This document shows, in pieces, positions 1 to 8,950 of a stretch of DNA of 33,985 nt. The position numbers were made by a program, and so were the translations under genes. How positions within the stretch are numbered: the first letter of the stretch is position 1; the number at the start of each line of letters is the position of its first letter. Source of the DNA: a virus; IMG/VR virus record IMGVR_UViG_3300020160_000080, positions 1 to 33,985 of that record. One strand, given 5' to 3'. The notes beneath the pieces were generated by a model. The model made no database searches, was not told the origin of the DNA, and worked only from the letters and a program-made list of their open reading frames with translations.

Positions 1-249
1 CTGATCGACAAGGCCACCGTCACCAACACCGACACGGTGAACCGCACGTTCAGCGTCAACCTGGTGCAAGTGGGCGGCAGCGCTGGCAACGCCAACCTGA
101 TCATCGACGACCGCACCGTGGTGCCAGGCGAGACCTACCTGTGCCCTGAGTTGGTCGGCCAAGAGCTGGATGCCGGTGCATTTATCAGCACGATCGCCAG
201 CAACGCCACAGCACTGACGCTGCGCGTGTCTGGCCGCGAGATTACATAA
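1..249 (+). CDS. Small phage virion-associated protein, 5'-truncated
   Basis: The frame is open to the left edge, so the true start lies outside the window; a GTG at 37 is internal. The visible 82 residues look beta-rich, with a TNTDTVNRTFSV segment, a PGETY motif and a C-terminal SGREIT ending. I recall similar roughly 100-residue proteins in tail regions of environmental podoviruses, with no known function. About 20-25 N-terminal residues are probably missing. An AAGGAG site for the next gene directly follows the stop, so the two are likely co-transcribed. Accessory virion protein is inference from position. Confidence 0.7.
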   Translation: MIDKATVTNTDTVNRTFSVNLVQVGGSAGNANLIIDDRTVVPGETYLCPELVGQELDAGAFISTIASNATALTLRVSGREIT

Positions 250-259
250 GGAGCACCGC

Positions 260-667
260 ATGGACTACGCAAAAATGCCAAAAATGATGCTTGCCGGATT
301 CGGCGGCATCCCTATGACCGAGCCGATGCTGACCAATGCAGAGAACAAAAAGAACTACGTCATCGCGGTGCAAGACTGGAACTACGGCCCCGAGGTGCCC
401 ACCAACGAGCCAGGCGCAAACAAGGAGTTCTACGCAGGACTGGCCGAGGCCATGCAATGCGACGAGAAGGAAGCGCGGCGCAAGCACTGCTCCAACTGTG
501 GCTACTACGACAACAGCCTGATGGCACAGGTGCGCATCGAGCGCATCCCATTGGCAGCCTACGACAAGGGCGCAGGCTTTCGTGGCCACTGCGAGAAGCT
601 GAACTTCATCTGCAACGACATGCGCGTCTGCCAAGCCTGGGAAGACCGGGAAGAAGACGAGGATTGA
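260..667 (+). CDS. Cys-rich HiPIP-like small protein
   Basis: A 135-residue protein with AAGGAG before the ATG. The second half has six cysteines: C67, C77-x2-C80 followed by GYY, C111 after FRGH, C118 and C124 in VCQAW. The pattern CxxC-aromatic, GxC and C-x-A-W resembles the ligand layout of high-potential iron-sulfur proteins, which hold a [4Fe-4S] cluster. The C-terminus is acidic (DREEDED). There is no signal peptide. It lies among tail and ejection genes, so a virion or assembly role is possible. A zinc site is the main alternative. Gene call firm; cluster assignment is inference from cysteine spacing. Confidence 0.8.
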   Translation: MDYAKMPKMMLAGFGGIPMTEPMLTNAENKKNYVIAVQDWNYGPEVPTNEPGANKEFYAGLAEAMQCDEKEARRKHCSNCGYYDNSLMAQVRIERIPLAAYDKGAGFRGHCEKLNFICNDMRVCQAWEDREEDED

Positions 668-691
668 CCAAATGTCAAATTGTGAGAAAAT
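664..691 (+). promoter_or_regulatory. Putative sigma70-type promoter, extended -10
   Basis: TTGACC at 664-669, a 16-nt spacer, then TGA plus GAAAAT (-10 at 686-691, TGn extension at 683-685). It begins at the stop codon of the cysteine-rich gene and precedes the gene at 749. The block AAATTGTGAGAAAATGC closely matches the one before the portal gene at 24047-24063, which strengthens the call. Confidence 0.5.
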
Positions 692-748
692 GCAAGGGCT
701 GAGCTTATCGAGCCGCCAGCAGCTCATCCGACCATTGAAAGGTTGCGC

Positions 749-1198
749 ATGACTGGTGTCGATTGGCTGAGACTGAACCTGCAAAGGGTTCTTGCGCTAC
801 CTGCGCCAGCCATCGAGTGGCTGCTCATGCTCTATGGAGCGATTCAGGTCTTTGATGACGTGGCCGACGGTGATGCCGTCGAGCGTGATGACCTGAACGC
901 TGCGATCTGGAACACCCTGGTCGGCATGAGCCAAAACACATTTTGGATTGCAAACTCGCAAACCCTGACGCCTGTCGTGGCATCAATGATTTTAAAGTGG
1001 CAAGCATCTGACCAGGCCGAGCGCAGTGGCAAGGCAGATGCACGCTCGTTTGTCTGGCGTGCAGGCTACTATGACGTGGTGCTGATGACGGTGGCGCTGT
1101 GCCACGGAACTCAGCGCGCCACTGAAACGGCGCAACAAGTCATGGAGCTGTATGGCGAGACGCTTGAAGATTATATGAAGGAGTTTGGCAATGCCTGA
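749..1198 (+). CDS. Helical phage protein with a DDxxD motif, function unknown
   Basis: A 149-residue, apparently all-helical protein. ATG 749 is preferred over TTG 743 because GAAAGG at 737-742 gives 6-nt spacing. A hydrophobic helix around residues 22-35 runs into DDVAD (36-40), which has the DDxxD spacing of class I isoprenoid synthases. Further on are a WRAGYYD segment (near 109-115), a CHG motif and a YGETLEDY C-terminal part. No second Asp-rich motif is evident and the length is about half that of a synthase. I recall homologues beside ejection genes in podoviruses without a function. It overlaps the next gene by 8 nt. Confidence 0.8.
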   Translation: MTGVDWLRLNLQRVLALPAPAIEWLLMLYGAIQVFDDVADGDAVERDDLNAAIWNTLVGMSQNTFWIANSQTLTPVVASMILKWQASDQAERSGKADARSFVWRAGYYDVVLMTVALCHGTQRATETAQQVMELYGETLEDYMKEFGNA

Positions 1199-2126
1199 TC
1201 CAGTAACAGCCCTAGTTGTCGGCGGCTCTCAGCTTGTCGGCGGCTTCATTCAAAGCAATGCGGCCAGCGAGGCTGCAGGGGCACAAACGCAAGCCGCTGA
1301 GGCTGGCATCCAAGAGCAGCGTCGCCAGTTCGAGGCGGTGCAAGAAATCCTCAAGCCCTACGTCACCGCAGGCACCACTGCACTCGGTGGCCTGCAGCCT
1401 TACGCTGCAGCCGGAGCGCCTGCATTGGAGCAACAGCAGGCCATTGCCGGGTTGCTTGGTCCAGAGGCGCAGCAAGCAGCCATTGCCGCCATTGAAGGAG
1501 GCGCAGGCTTCCAGGCTCAAGTCCGGCAGGGCGAGGAAGCGCTGCTGCAGCGTGCATCGGCCACTGGTGGCCTGCGCGGTGGCAACATCCAAGCCGCACT
1601 GGCCCAGTTCCGGCCACAAATGCTGCAGCAGGAAATCGCAACCCAGTACGGTCGCCTTGGTGGCCTGACATCACTGGGCCAGCTCACCAGCCAGAACTTG
1701 GCGCAAATTGGCCAGTCATCGGCTGCAGGCACGGCCACGGCTGGCCTGAGAACTGGTGCAGACATTGCAGGACTGATGGGGCAGCAAGGCGCTGCACGCG
1801 CTGGCGCAGAGCTGGCGCAGGGCCAAGCCTTTGCCAACGTCTTGAACCTGCCTGCTCAGTTCTTGGGCGCGCAGTACGGTGCCACCGCAGGCAAAACTGG
1901 CACAGCAATGACACCAGGCCTGGGCAACATCTTCAGCGACATCCGACTGAAAAAGAACATCCAACGCATCGGCACCCGGTCAGATGGCCTGGGCGTCTAC
2001 GAGTTTGAATACACCTGGGGCGGCGGTCGTCAGATCGGTCTGATGGCGCAAGAGGTGCTGGGCATCTATCCTGACGCTGTGGGCCAATCCGGTGGCTATC
2101 TCACCGTGGACTACAGCAAGGTATAA
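1191..2126 (+). CDS. Ejection-type virion protein (gp7 position) with C-terminal S74-like domain
   Basis: 311 residues from ATG 1191, with AAGGAG at 1178-1183. Residues 1-245 are Ala/Gly/Gln-rich and helical, with a QRRQFEAVQEIL stretch and a GGLRGGNIQAAL segment, as in P22 gp7-type DNA-transfer proteins. Residues 248-311 resemble the start of a peptidase S74 intramolecular chaperone: S249-D-x-R-x-K254, IGLMAQEV, YPDAV and VDYSKV. The S249/K254 pair, five residues apart, matches the S74 autocleavage dyad, but the domain is shorter than a full S74. It probably acts in genome ejection through the tail, by position before two larger ejection proteins. P22 gp7 is about 229 residues, so the tail domain is the addition. 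Confidence 0.8.
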   Translation: MPDPVTALVVGGSQLVGGFIQSNAASEAAGAQTQAAEAGIQEQRRQFEAVQEILKPYVTAGTTALGGLQPYAAAGAPALEQQQAIAGLLGPEAQQAAIAAIEGGAGFQAQVRQGEEALLQRASATGGLRGGNIQAALAQFRPQMLQQEIATQYGRLGGLTSLGQLTSQNLAQIGQSSAAGTATAGLRTGADIAGLMGQQGAARAGAELAQGQAFANVLNLPAQFLGAQYGATAGKTGTAMTPGLGNIFSDIRLKKNIQRIGTRSDGLGVYEFEYTWGGGRQIGLMAQEVLGIYPDAVGQSGGYLTVDYSKV

Positions 2127-2136
2127 GGAGCCACAA

Positions 2137-3606
2137 ATGGTCCAACCAATCAACTACTCACTCAACGTCCAGAGTCCTTTTGAGGCTGCCCTGGGCGGCT
2201 TCAAGATCGGCGCAACGATTGCCGACATCGGTGCCCAGCGTCAACTGCAGGAGCAGGAGCTGGTGCGCAAGCAGAACTTGCAAACGCAGGTCAATGCGCT
2301 GATTCAAAACCCCAACCCGACTGCGCGAGACTTCACCAACGTGGCCATGCTACTGCCTGAAAAAGAAGCAGCCAGCATGCGCGCCAACTTTGAGACGCTG
2401 TCCAAAGAGCAGCAGCAGAACCAGTTGCGCTTTGGTGGCCAAGTCATCTCGGCATTTAGCGCCAACCAGCCCCAGATCGGCATCCAGCTTTTGAAAGATC
2501 GTGCCTTGGCCGAGCGCAACTCAGGACGAGAGAGCGAAGCCAAAGCCTACGAGGTTGCAGCGCAACTTGCAGAAAATGACCCAACCTCAGCACTAAAAAT
2601 TGCTGGCATCAACATGGCCGGACTGCCTGGTGGTGACAAGGTTCTGGAGTCCTCAATCAAGGCGCTGAAGGCACCAGGCGAGATTCGCACAGCCGAGGCT
2701 GGCGCAACCAAGGAAGAGCTGATCACGGCCAACACGCCAACCCGCCTGGCGCTGGAGAACACGAACACGGCTGCCAACATCCGCAACCTGGACAGCCAGA
2801 TCGTGGAGCGCTCCAACAGGCTGGTGCTCGACAAAGATCGCCTAAAACTGGACCGCGACAAGTTGCAGTCTGACGTTGAACTCAAACTTTTTGAGCTGAA
2901 TCAAAAGGGCACCACGCTCGATGCCAACGCAGCCAAGATCGTCAACGATGCAGCAGTGGCTGCCGTCGGCTCTGAGCAGGCCGCAGGCCGCATGCTTGAT
3001 CTGGCCAGCCGCATGGAGTCGGCTGGCGGCGGTAAGGGCTTAGGAACATCGTTCTCTGAGAAGGTGAAAAACCTCACCGGCAACCAGGATGGCTTCACGC
3101 AACTGCGCAACGAGTACACCCGGCTGCGCAACACGCAGGCCATCAAGTCGTTGCCACCAGGCGTGGCCACAGACAAGGACATCGAGCTGGCGCTCAAGGG
3201 CTTGCCCCCAGAAACGGCTGATGCAGCCGTGCTCGCATCATTCCTGCGCGGCATGGCCAAGATGGCACAGTACGAGGCGGTGGCCGAAAGCGCCAAGTCT
3301 GAGTGGGTGAACTCAAACGGCACCCTTGGCCGTGCCAACAAAGACATCGACATTGGCGGCATCCAAGTGCCCAAAGGCACCACCTACGTGGACTTTGCAC
3401 GCCAGTTCATGGACCAGCGTGCGCAGGACTTGGCAGCAGCTCAAGCTGGCCGTGCGGTATCTGGCCGTGGCTACATGCGCTTTGCCAACCCTGAAACAGG
3501 CGCTGTGCCTGGTCAGAATTTATCGCCACTGCCCTCGACGCCAGTGAACCCACCGCCATTCGGAGGCGGTGTCACTGTGCCCACTCCGTTTACAGGCGCA
3601 CCATAA
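2137..3606 (+). CDS. Internal virion / DNA ejection protein (gp20-like position)
   Basis: 489 residues, close to P22 gp20 at about 471. Start ATG 2137 follows AAGGAG at 2125-2130; the open frame extends to 2092 within the previous gene but without a better site. The N-terminus (PINYSLNVQSPFEAALGGF) is typical of podovirus internal proteins as I remember them. The middle is Ala/Gln/Glu-rich and strongly helical with heptad-like stretches near residues 215-270 (many Asn, Leu, Lys, Asp). The C-terminus is Pro/Gly-rich, ending in a flexible tail. The family assignment rests on position, size and composition. It is followed 1 nt later by the transglycosylase-bearing ejection gene. Confidence 0.75.
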   Translation: MVQPINYSLNVQSPFEAALGGFKIGATIADIGAQRQLQEQELVRKQNLQTQVNALIQNPNPTARDFTNVAMLLPEKEAASMRANFETLSKEQQQNQLRFGGQVISAFSANQPQIGIQLLKDRALAERNSGRESEAKAYEVAAQLAENDPTSALKIAGINMAGLPGGDKVLESSIKALKAPGEIRTAEAGATKEELITANTPTRLALENTNTAANIRNLDSQIVERSNRLVLDKDRLKLDRDKLQSDVELKLFELNQKGTTLDANAAKIVNDAAVAAVGSEQAAGRMLDLASRMESAGGGKGLGTSFSEKVKNLTGNQDGFTQLRNEYTRLRNTQAIKSLPPGVATDKDIELALKGLPPETADAAVLASFLRGMAKMAQYEAVAESAKSEWVNSNGTLGRANKDIDIGGIQVPKGTTYVDFARQFMDQRAQDLAAAQAGRAVSGRGYMRFANPETGAVPGQNLSPLPSTPVNPPPFGGGVTVPTPFTGAP

Positions 3607-3607
3607 G

Positions 3608-6600
3608 ATGGCAACGCAACAAACCCCCACCAGCTACAAAGACCCGTTTTGGTCTGACCTGGCCGCTGGCACCGAGCAAAAGCTCGGGCTGCCGCAGGGC
3701 TTGCTGGTCTCGGTGCTCACACGAGGCGAGCGCAGCAATGCCGACCAGGTGTCTGAGGCAGGCGCAAAAACCCCATTCCAGATCATCCCGGCCACCCGCC
3801 AGGCGGTGCTCAAGAAGTACGGCGTGGACGCCTACCTCAGCCCAGAGAACTCAGCCGAGGCCGCTGGCCTGCTGCTCAAGGAGTCGCTGGACCGCAATAA
3901 GGGCGACATCAAGCTGGCGGCTGCTGAGTACCACGGCGGCACCAACCCGGCCAACTGGGGACCACGCACCAGGGCATACATCGATCGCGTCTCGCAAGGC
4001 GTGCGCGACCTCAGCCCACAGCGTGCCCCTGCGCAGGCACCAACTATTGCGGAGGGCGGCACGACCAGCACCTTTCAGCGTGCTCTTGGTGCCAGCAGCA
4101 TGGCTGCTGTACCGCCGGATGCGATTGCGAGGGTCTACCAAGCCTACAGCTCCGGACAAATGACGCCTGAAGAGTCGGCAGAGTTTGAGGCCGACGTTCG
4201 CGGCGGCACCCTCATGCTGCCCCGTGGCGCGGCCTTGCGTGGCGAGCAGCCCCAAGGTGCCAGACCAACCACGCCAGAGCTGCCTGCGGCTGTGCTGCAG
4301 GCCTACAGCACCGGACGCATGACACGCGAGGAGATGATGGAGCTGGAGCGCGACGTCTCCAGCGGCATGGCCAAGGTGCCCACTGGCTTTGCGATCCAAA
4401 AGACCGAGCCAATGGGCATCGTGGGCGGCATCCGTGAGGCCATCACTGGCACCGAGCGTGCCACGCCAACCACGCAAGCACTGCCAGACTATGCGGCCAT
4501 GCCCGAGCTGAACACCTTTAGCATGGCCAGCTTCAAGTCTGCCCTGGGCACGATGATCAGCAGCCCCGAGGAGACGATCCAGATCATCAAGTCTAACTAT
4601 CCCGGCGTGCAAGTCACCCAGGACGAGAAGGGCAACTATGTGTTGCAGTCGTCCATCGACGGCCAGTTTTATGCCATCAAGCCTGGCTTCCAAGTCAGCG
4701 ACATTCCACGCGCTGTTGGCGCTGTGGCTGCCTTCACGCCTGCTGGCCGTGCTGTCACCATCCCTGGCGCAATTGCTGCTGGCGCTGGCACCCAGGCAGT
4801 GATCGAGGCAACCCAAGCAGGCACTGGCGGCAGATTCGACACTGGCGAGGTGGCGCTGGCCGGAGCGCTTGGCGGCGCTGGCCAAGCGGTCACCCGCATC
4901 CCGCAGGCCGTGCGCGACGTTCGTGCTGGCCGAGTTCCACCGGCTGCTGCCCCACCGGCAGCGCCAGCAGGAGCGCCTGGTGCGGCTCCTGTGGCCCCTG
5001 TGGCCCCTGTCACGCCTGCCGCACCTGCTGGTGCGCCTATGGGCACGGCAATGGCCCCAGCGGTGCCACCGGCCCCAGCAGCCCCTGCAGTGGCCATGAC
5101 GGCTGAGGAGCTGACAGCCACCACCCGCAGGGCGGCAGAGGGTGGCCTTGGCGCAGGCCGAGCCACTGAGATTCTGGCCACACAGGCAGCGCCTGACCCC
5201 AAGGTGCTGGAGGCTGCGCGTCGGCTCAAGATCGAGGGCTACCTGCAGCCGGACCACCTGACCTCGAACCAAGCCTACCGCGAGCTGGCTCAGGCCGTGA
5301 AGTCAATCCCCGGCAGCCAGGCGCGTGCGGCAGAGATCGCAGGCTTGGAGCAGGTCGGCAAGCAGGCCGACGACTTGATCACCAAGATCGGTGGCCTGAC
5401 GGACCTGAGCCAAATGAACAAGGCCGTGCGCACGCAGCTCGACCAGACCGTGACAAACCTGTCAAATCAGGCAGACGACGCCTACAAGGCGCTGCGCACA
5501 GCAATCCCTGCGCAAACCCGTGGCCCTGCTGACAACGTGATCAACTTCGTGCAGCAGCGTGCTGACGATCTGGACGGCGCACAAAACCTGTCCGGCTTGG
5601 AAAAGTCAGTCCGGCGTAAGCTGACACCAAAAGAGATCAAGGACGATGCTGGCAATGTGATCGGCATGCGCAACCCGACCTATGCATTGATCGACGATGT
5701 GCGGCGCGACATTGGCGCAGCAGCGCGCCAGCAAGGACCGTTTGCAGATGCAGACACCGGTCTGGCCAAGCGCCTGTATGCCCTGATTGATGACGACCAG
5801 TTCAACCTGGCCGAGACCGTTGGCCGTGGTGAGCAGTACCGCTTGGCCAAAAGCCTGGTGCAAATGCGCAAGGGCTTCGAGGATGACATGGTCTCGCTGT
5901 TCGGCAAGCAACTCGACCAGAGCCTAGTCACCAAGCTGTCAACGGCCACCACCTCGCTGTCCAAAGGCGATGGCGAGAAGCTGGTCAACATCCTGACCGC
6001 TATCCCCAAGGACATGCGCCAGATGGTGGCAGCCTCTGCTCTGAACACAGCATTCGGCAAAGCCACTCAGACCGGCACGCTGAACTTCAACACCTATGCC
6101 AACTGGTACAAAGGTCTGCTGGAGAATAAGCAGGCCTACGCTGCGCTGATGAACAACCTGCCGCAGCCAGCCAGGAAGTCGCTGTCGGACCTGTACCGGG
6201 TTGCTGACAACGTGCGCAAGGCCAGCCGCGAGCGCATCACCACAGGCCGCATTCAGGCCGTCCAGCAGGAGCTGCAAGGCGCAGACTCGTTGCTGGGCAG
6301 CGTCTACATGGTGGCCAAGCGTGCAGCCATTGGCCTGCCCATCGAGGCTGCCACGACTGCCGTCGGCCTGCCAGGCGCTGGCATTGCCTCCGGCCTGACA
6401 GCAGCTCTGAGCAAGGGCGTCAAGCCGCAGGTGATCAAGGCAGCCGACGAGCTGATTGCCTCGCCTGATTTTCAGCGCCTGGCCATCGAGGGCGCAAACA
6501 AAACACCGAGCCAGGCTACAGTGAGAGCTGTGGCACGATCAGCCGCATTTCAGCGATTCGCTGAGGCTGCCAAAATGCCACGCGAGATGAGCTGGCGCGA

Positions 6601-6658
6601 GAGATGGCTTGTGCAATCTATGCAAGCTGGCAGACAATCTACACAGGAGAATGAATAA
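3608..6658 (+). CDS. Large ejection protein with N-terminal lytic transglycosylase domain (gp16-like position)
   Basis: 1016 residues from ATG 3608. Residues 25-135 form a soluble lytic transglycosylase domain: catalytic E41 in RGERSN, the SEAGAKTPFQIIPATR motif (49-64) and AEYHGG (106-111) in place of the usual AYNxG. Two related segments follow, each with AYS[ST]G[QR]MT and an acidic helix ending in GG/SG, near residues 175-205 and 230-260. A Gly/Ala-rich hydrophobic region (about 385-450), an Ala/Pro linker (about 458-510) and a long helical C-terminal half complete it. It probably opens local peptidoglycan during genome entry, as in T7 gp16. P22 gp16 is about 609 residues, so this one is much larger. 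Confidence 0.85.
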   Translation: MATQQTPTSYKDPFWSDLAAGTEQKLGLPQGLLVSVLTRGERSNADQVSEAGAKTPFQIIPATRQAVLKKYGVDAYLSPENSAEAAGLLLKESLDRNKGDIKLAAAEYHGGTNPANWGPRTRAYIDRVSQGVRDLSPQRAPAQAPTIAEGGTTSTFQRALGASSMAAVPPDAIARVYQAYSSGQMTPEESAEFEADVRGGTLMLPRGAALRGEQPQGARPTTPELPAAVLQAYSTGRMTREEMMELERDVSSGMAKVPTGFAIQKTEPMGIVGGIREAITGTERATPTTQALPDYAAMPELNTFSMASFKSALGTMISSPEETIQIIKSNYPGVQVTQDEKGNYVLQSSIDGQFYAIKPGFQVSDIPRAVGAVAAFTPAGRAVTIPGAIAAGAGTQAVIEATQAGTGGRFDTGEVALAGALGGAGQAVTRIPQAVRDVRAGRVPPAAAPPAAPAGAPGAAPVAPVAPVTPAAPAGAPMGTAMAPAVPPAPAAPAVAMTAEELTATTRRAAEGGLGAGRATEILATQAAPDPKVLEAARRLKIEGYLQPDHLTSNQAYRELAQAVKSIPGSQARAAEIAGLEQVGKQADDLITKIGGLTDLSQMNKAVRTQLDQTVTNLSNQADDAYKALRTAIPAQTRGPADNVINFVQQRADDLDGAQNLSGLEKSVRRKLTPKEIKDDAGNVIGMRNPTYALIDDVRRDIGAAARQQGPFADADTGLAKRLYALIDDDQFNLAETVGRGEQYRLAKSLVQMRKGFEDDMVSLFGKQLDQSLVTKLSTATTSLSKGDGEKLVNILTAIPKDMRQMVAASALNTAFGKATQTGTLNFNTYANWYKGLLENKQAYAALMNNLPQPARKSLSDLYRVADNVRKASRERITTGRIQAVQQELQGADSLLGSVYMVAKRAAIGLPIEAATTAVGLPGAGIASGLTAALSKGVKPQVIKAADELIASPDFQRLAIEGANKTPSQATVRAVARSAAFQRFAEAAKMPREMSWRERWLVQSMQAGRQSTQENE

Positions 6659-8941
6659 ATGTCAGCACTATCAGTTCAACCACCATATCCAGCATTTGCG
6701 GAGACTAGTGGACAGCCGCTTGAGGATGGTTACATCTGGATTGGCACTGTCAACCTGAACCCAATCACCAACCCGATTGGTGCTTATTGGGATGCTGCGC
6801 TGACAATCCCTGCTGTGCAGCCAATCCGCACCTCTGGCGGCTATCCTGTTTATCAGGGTACGCCAGCGCGCTTATATGTCAACAGCGACTACAGCATCCA
6901 AGTTCAGAACAAGAACGGCAGCGTGGTGTACAGCGCACCTGCTGCGACTGAGCGTTACAACGGCGTAGTTGTAACTGTTGATGCTACCAATGTCACTTTT
7001 ACTCAATCTGGCACTGGCGCGATCCAGACGACTGCACAAGTAAAGTTTGAAGAATGGGTTCACGTTGCAGACTTTGGTGCATCGCCCTCTGCATCTGCAT
7101 CTGTCAACACTACGGCATTGATCAACGCATTTGCGGCTGCAACAGGTAAACATCTGGTTTTTGACAATGGTATTTACCAAGTAAATCAGTTGATTGCAAC
7201 TGGAGACTCAATTGCAATCATTGGCAACAATGCCACAATCGAATACACGGCCAACGTCAATGAACCGAGCCTTGATTTGACCGACTGCTCTGTGCAGGAC
7301 ATTACTTTTGACGGCAGTGGCTTCAACGTTGGCAAAAGCGCTCCAGACGTTAAAGACAGCGCTGTCATTAAGGCGCAGGGCGAGTCTTTCCGCATGGTCA
7401 ACGTGACCTTCAAAGACCTGCACGGCCTGCAAGACAACTACCAGTACGGCGCGGTGGTCAACGCTGCCACGCGCTCGCTGGTGAGCAACTGCAAGTTCAT
7501 CGAGATCAAGACCCGCACCGACAGCACCAACACAGGCGGCTTCTGCGGCGGCTACATGATCAACGCATCGCAGGGTGTCCCAATGACGCCAAGCACACAC
7601 CTGATTGAGAACTGCCTGTTTCAAGACATCTACACCACACGCAACAACCTTGGTCAGCTTTACGATGATAGCGACGGTGTTCGCGCTTACTTTTACGACA
7701 TTGGCACTGGTGTGCCTGGGTACGACGCTGCTGTTCGTGCAACGACGATCACGGTCAACAACTGCTCGTTCGTCAACGTGTTGAAGTCGGCCTGCAAACT
7801 GCAGGACTGCAACTCCTACATCAACGACTGCCGTGTGGTGGTCAACGATCTCAAGTCCGAAGGGCAGACCAGTGTTTACACAGGATTCCGTTACCAGCAG
7901 GGCAACTACGTCAGTTTGAGTAACTGCTCTGTGGTCGGCTTAATTCGACTTGGTTCGCTGCTTGTTGGAGACAATAGTTTCTGCAACAACTTCTATTTTG
8001 GCGCACAGAACATTGTTGGCGATGACCAGTATGGCCTGACGATTGGTCGAGTTGCTGGAACTTTTGACCCGACAGCATCAACCATCGACTACTGTGGGGT
8101 GACGAACTTCACATGCTCCGGCACAGACTACTCGCTTGATATTTACGGATGCGATGAGGTTTTTGCCGATGGCTGCAAGCTGAAAGGCCCGATTGCCGTG
8201 ATTCACTGCGATCAATTGTTTGTGAGCAATAGCACACTCACAAGCATGATCCAAAACGCTCACAGATCACCATACGCACCGTATTTGAAGAAGGTGATCT
8301 TCAACAACTGCTATATCGACAACGATTCGGCTGGCTTCTACCAAAACAACATTTTGTCGGCAGACCCAATCGAGTTTGTTGTTGAGAACACCAAGCTGGA
8401 AGATTCGCGTGAGCAGTTCATTGAAACGGCTCAGACCATCAACATCAAGATTTCCAATTGCAACTTTACAATCAACGATCCAAGCAACTCTGGCCGCAAG
8501 TTCTTGGACTTGGTTTCGGTCGCAAAACTTAGAATCTACGACACGACAATCACAGACACGCGAGAGGCAACGTCCCCGGCCCAGATGATCATTACTGGCG
8601 CAAACACGGAGTTTGTTGATGTTGATGGCTTGGTTTTCAATGCTAGGACGACCAGCAACTACACAAACGCGATATACATGGCTCCCGGTGGTGCAAACCC
8701 TGTGTTGTCGAACATCGTGTTCAACAGCCTGCCGTCAGGCTGCACAGCCATCGATTGCAGGAATACGACCAACCCGGCGTTGAGCAACATCCGATGCAAC
8801 TACGCCAGCGCAAACCTGAACTTTTTTGCTGGCTCGAACGCCATCGTCAACATGTTCTACGGAACGCTGCGGGCGACGCCAAACCACATCACAACTGGTG
8901 GTGGCGTCGTGCTGCATGAATACAACACAACTTTCCTGTAA
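6659..8941 (+). CDS. Tailspike with P22-type head-binding domain and beta-helix
   Basis: 760 residues with AGGAG before the ATG. Residues 1-95 match the P22 tailspike head-binding fold: QPLEDGYIWIGTVNLNP, YWDAALTIPAVQPIRTSGGY and the YVNSDYSI strand. VADFGA at 136-141 followed by a helix marks entry into a pectate-lyase-3-like region, then many short repeated strands with NC/NN turns indicate a right-handed parallel beta-helix. It should bind, and perhaps cleave, host surface polysaccharide; I could not place catalytic residues. Base use is more AT-rich than in neighbouring structural genes, as expected for an exchangeable receptor-binding module. Confidence 0.85.
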   Translation: MSALSVQPPYPAFAETSGQPLEDGYIWIGTVNLNPITNPIGAYWDAALTIPAVQPIRTSGGYPVYQGTPARLYVNSDYSIQVQNKNGSVVYSAPAATERYNGVVVTVDATNVTFTQSGTGAIQTTAQVKFEEWVHVADFGASPSASASVNTTALINAFAAATGKHLVFDNGIYQVNQLIATGDSIAIIGNNATIEYTANVNEPSLDLTDCSVQDITFDGSGFNVGKSAPDVKDSAVIKAQGESFRMVNVTFKDLHGLQDNYQYGAVVNAATRSLVSNCKFIEIKTRTDSTNTGGFCGGYMINASQGVPMTPSTHLIENCLFQDIYTTRNNLGQLYDDSDGVRAYFYDIGTGVPGYDAAVRATTITVNNCSFVNVLKSACKLQDCNSYINDCRVVVNDLKSEGQTSVYTGFRYQQGNYVSLSNCSVVGLIRLGSLLVGDNSFCNNFYFGAQNIVGDDQYGLTIGRVAGTFDPTASTIDYCGVTNFTCSGTDYSLDIYGCDEVFADGCKLKGPIAVIHCDQLFVSNSTLTSMIQNAHRSPYAPYLKKVIFNNCYIDNDSAGFYQNNILSADPIEFVVENTKLEDSREQFIETAQTINIKISNCNFTINDPSNSGRKFLDLVSVAKLRIYDTTITDTREATSPAQMIITGANTEFVDVDGLVFNARTTSNYTNAIYMAPGGANPVLSNIVFNSLPSGCTAIDCRNTTNPALSNIRCNYASANLNFFAGSNAIVNMFYGTLRATPNHITTGGGVVLHEYNTTFL

Positions 8942-8950
8942 GGAGCAACC

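Noticed and set aside
3851-5272. 473-codon open frame on the - strand
   Set aside because: Antisense to the large ejection protein; Arg/His/Gly-rich without recognisable domains.
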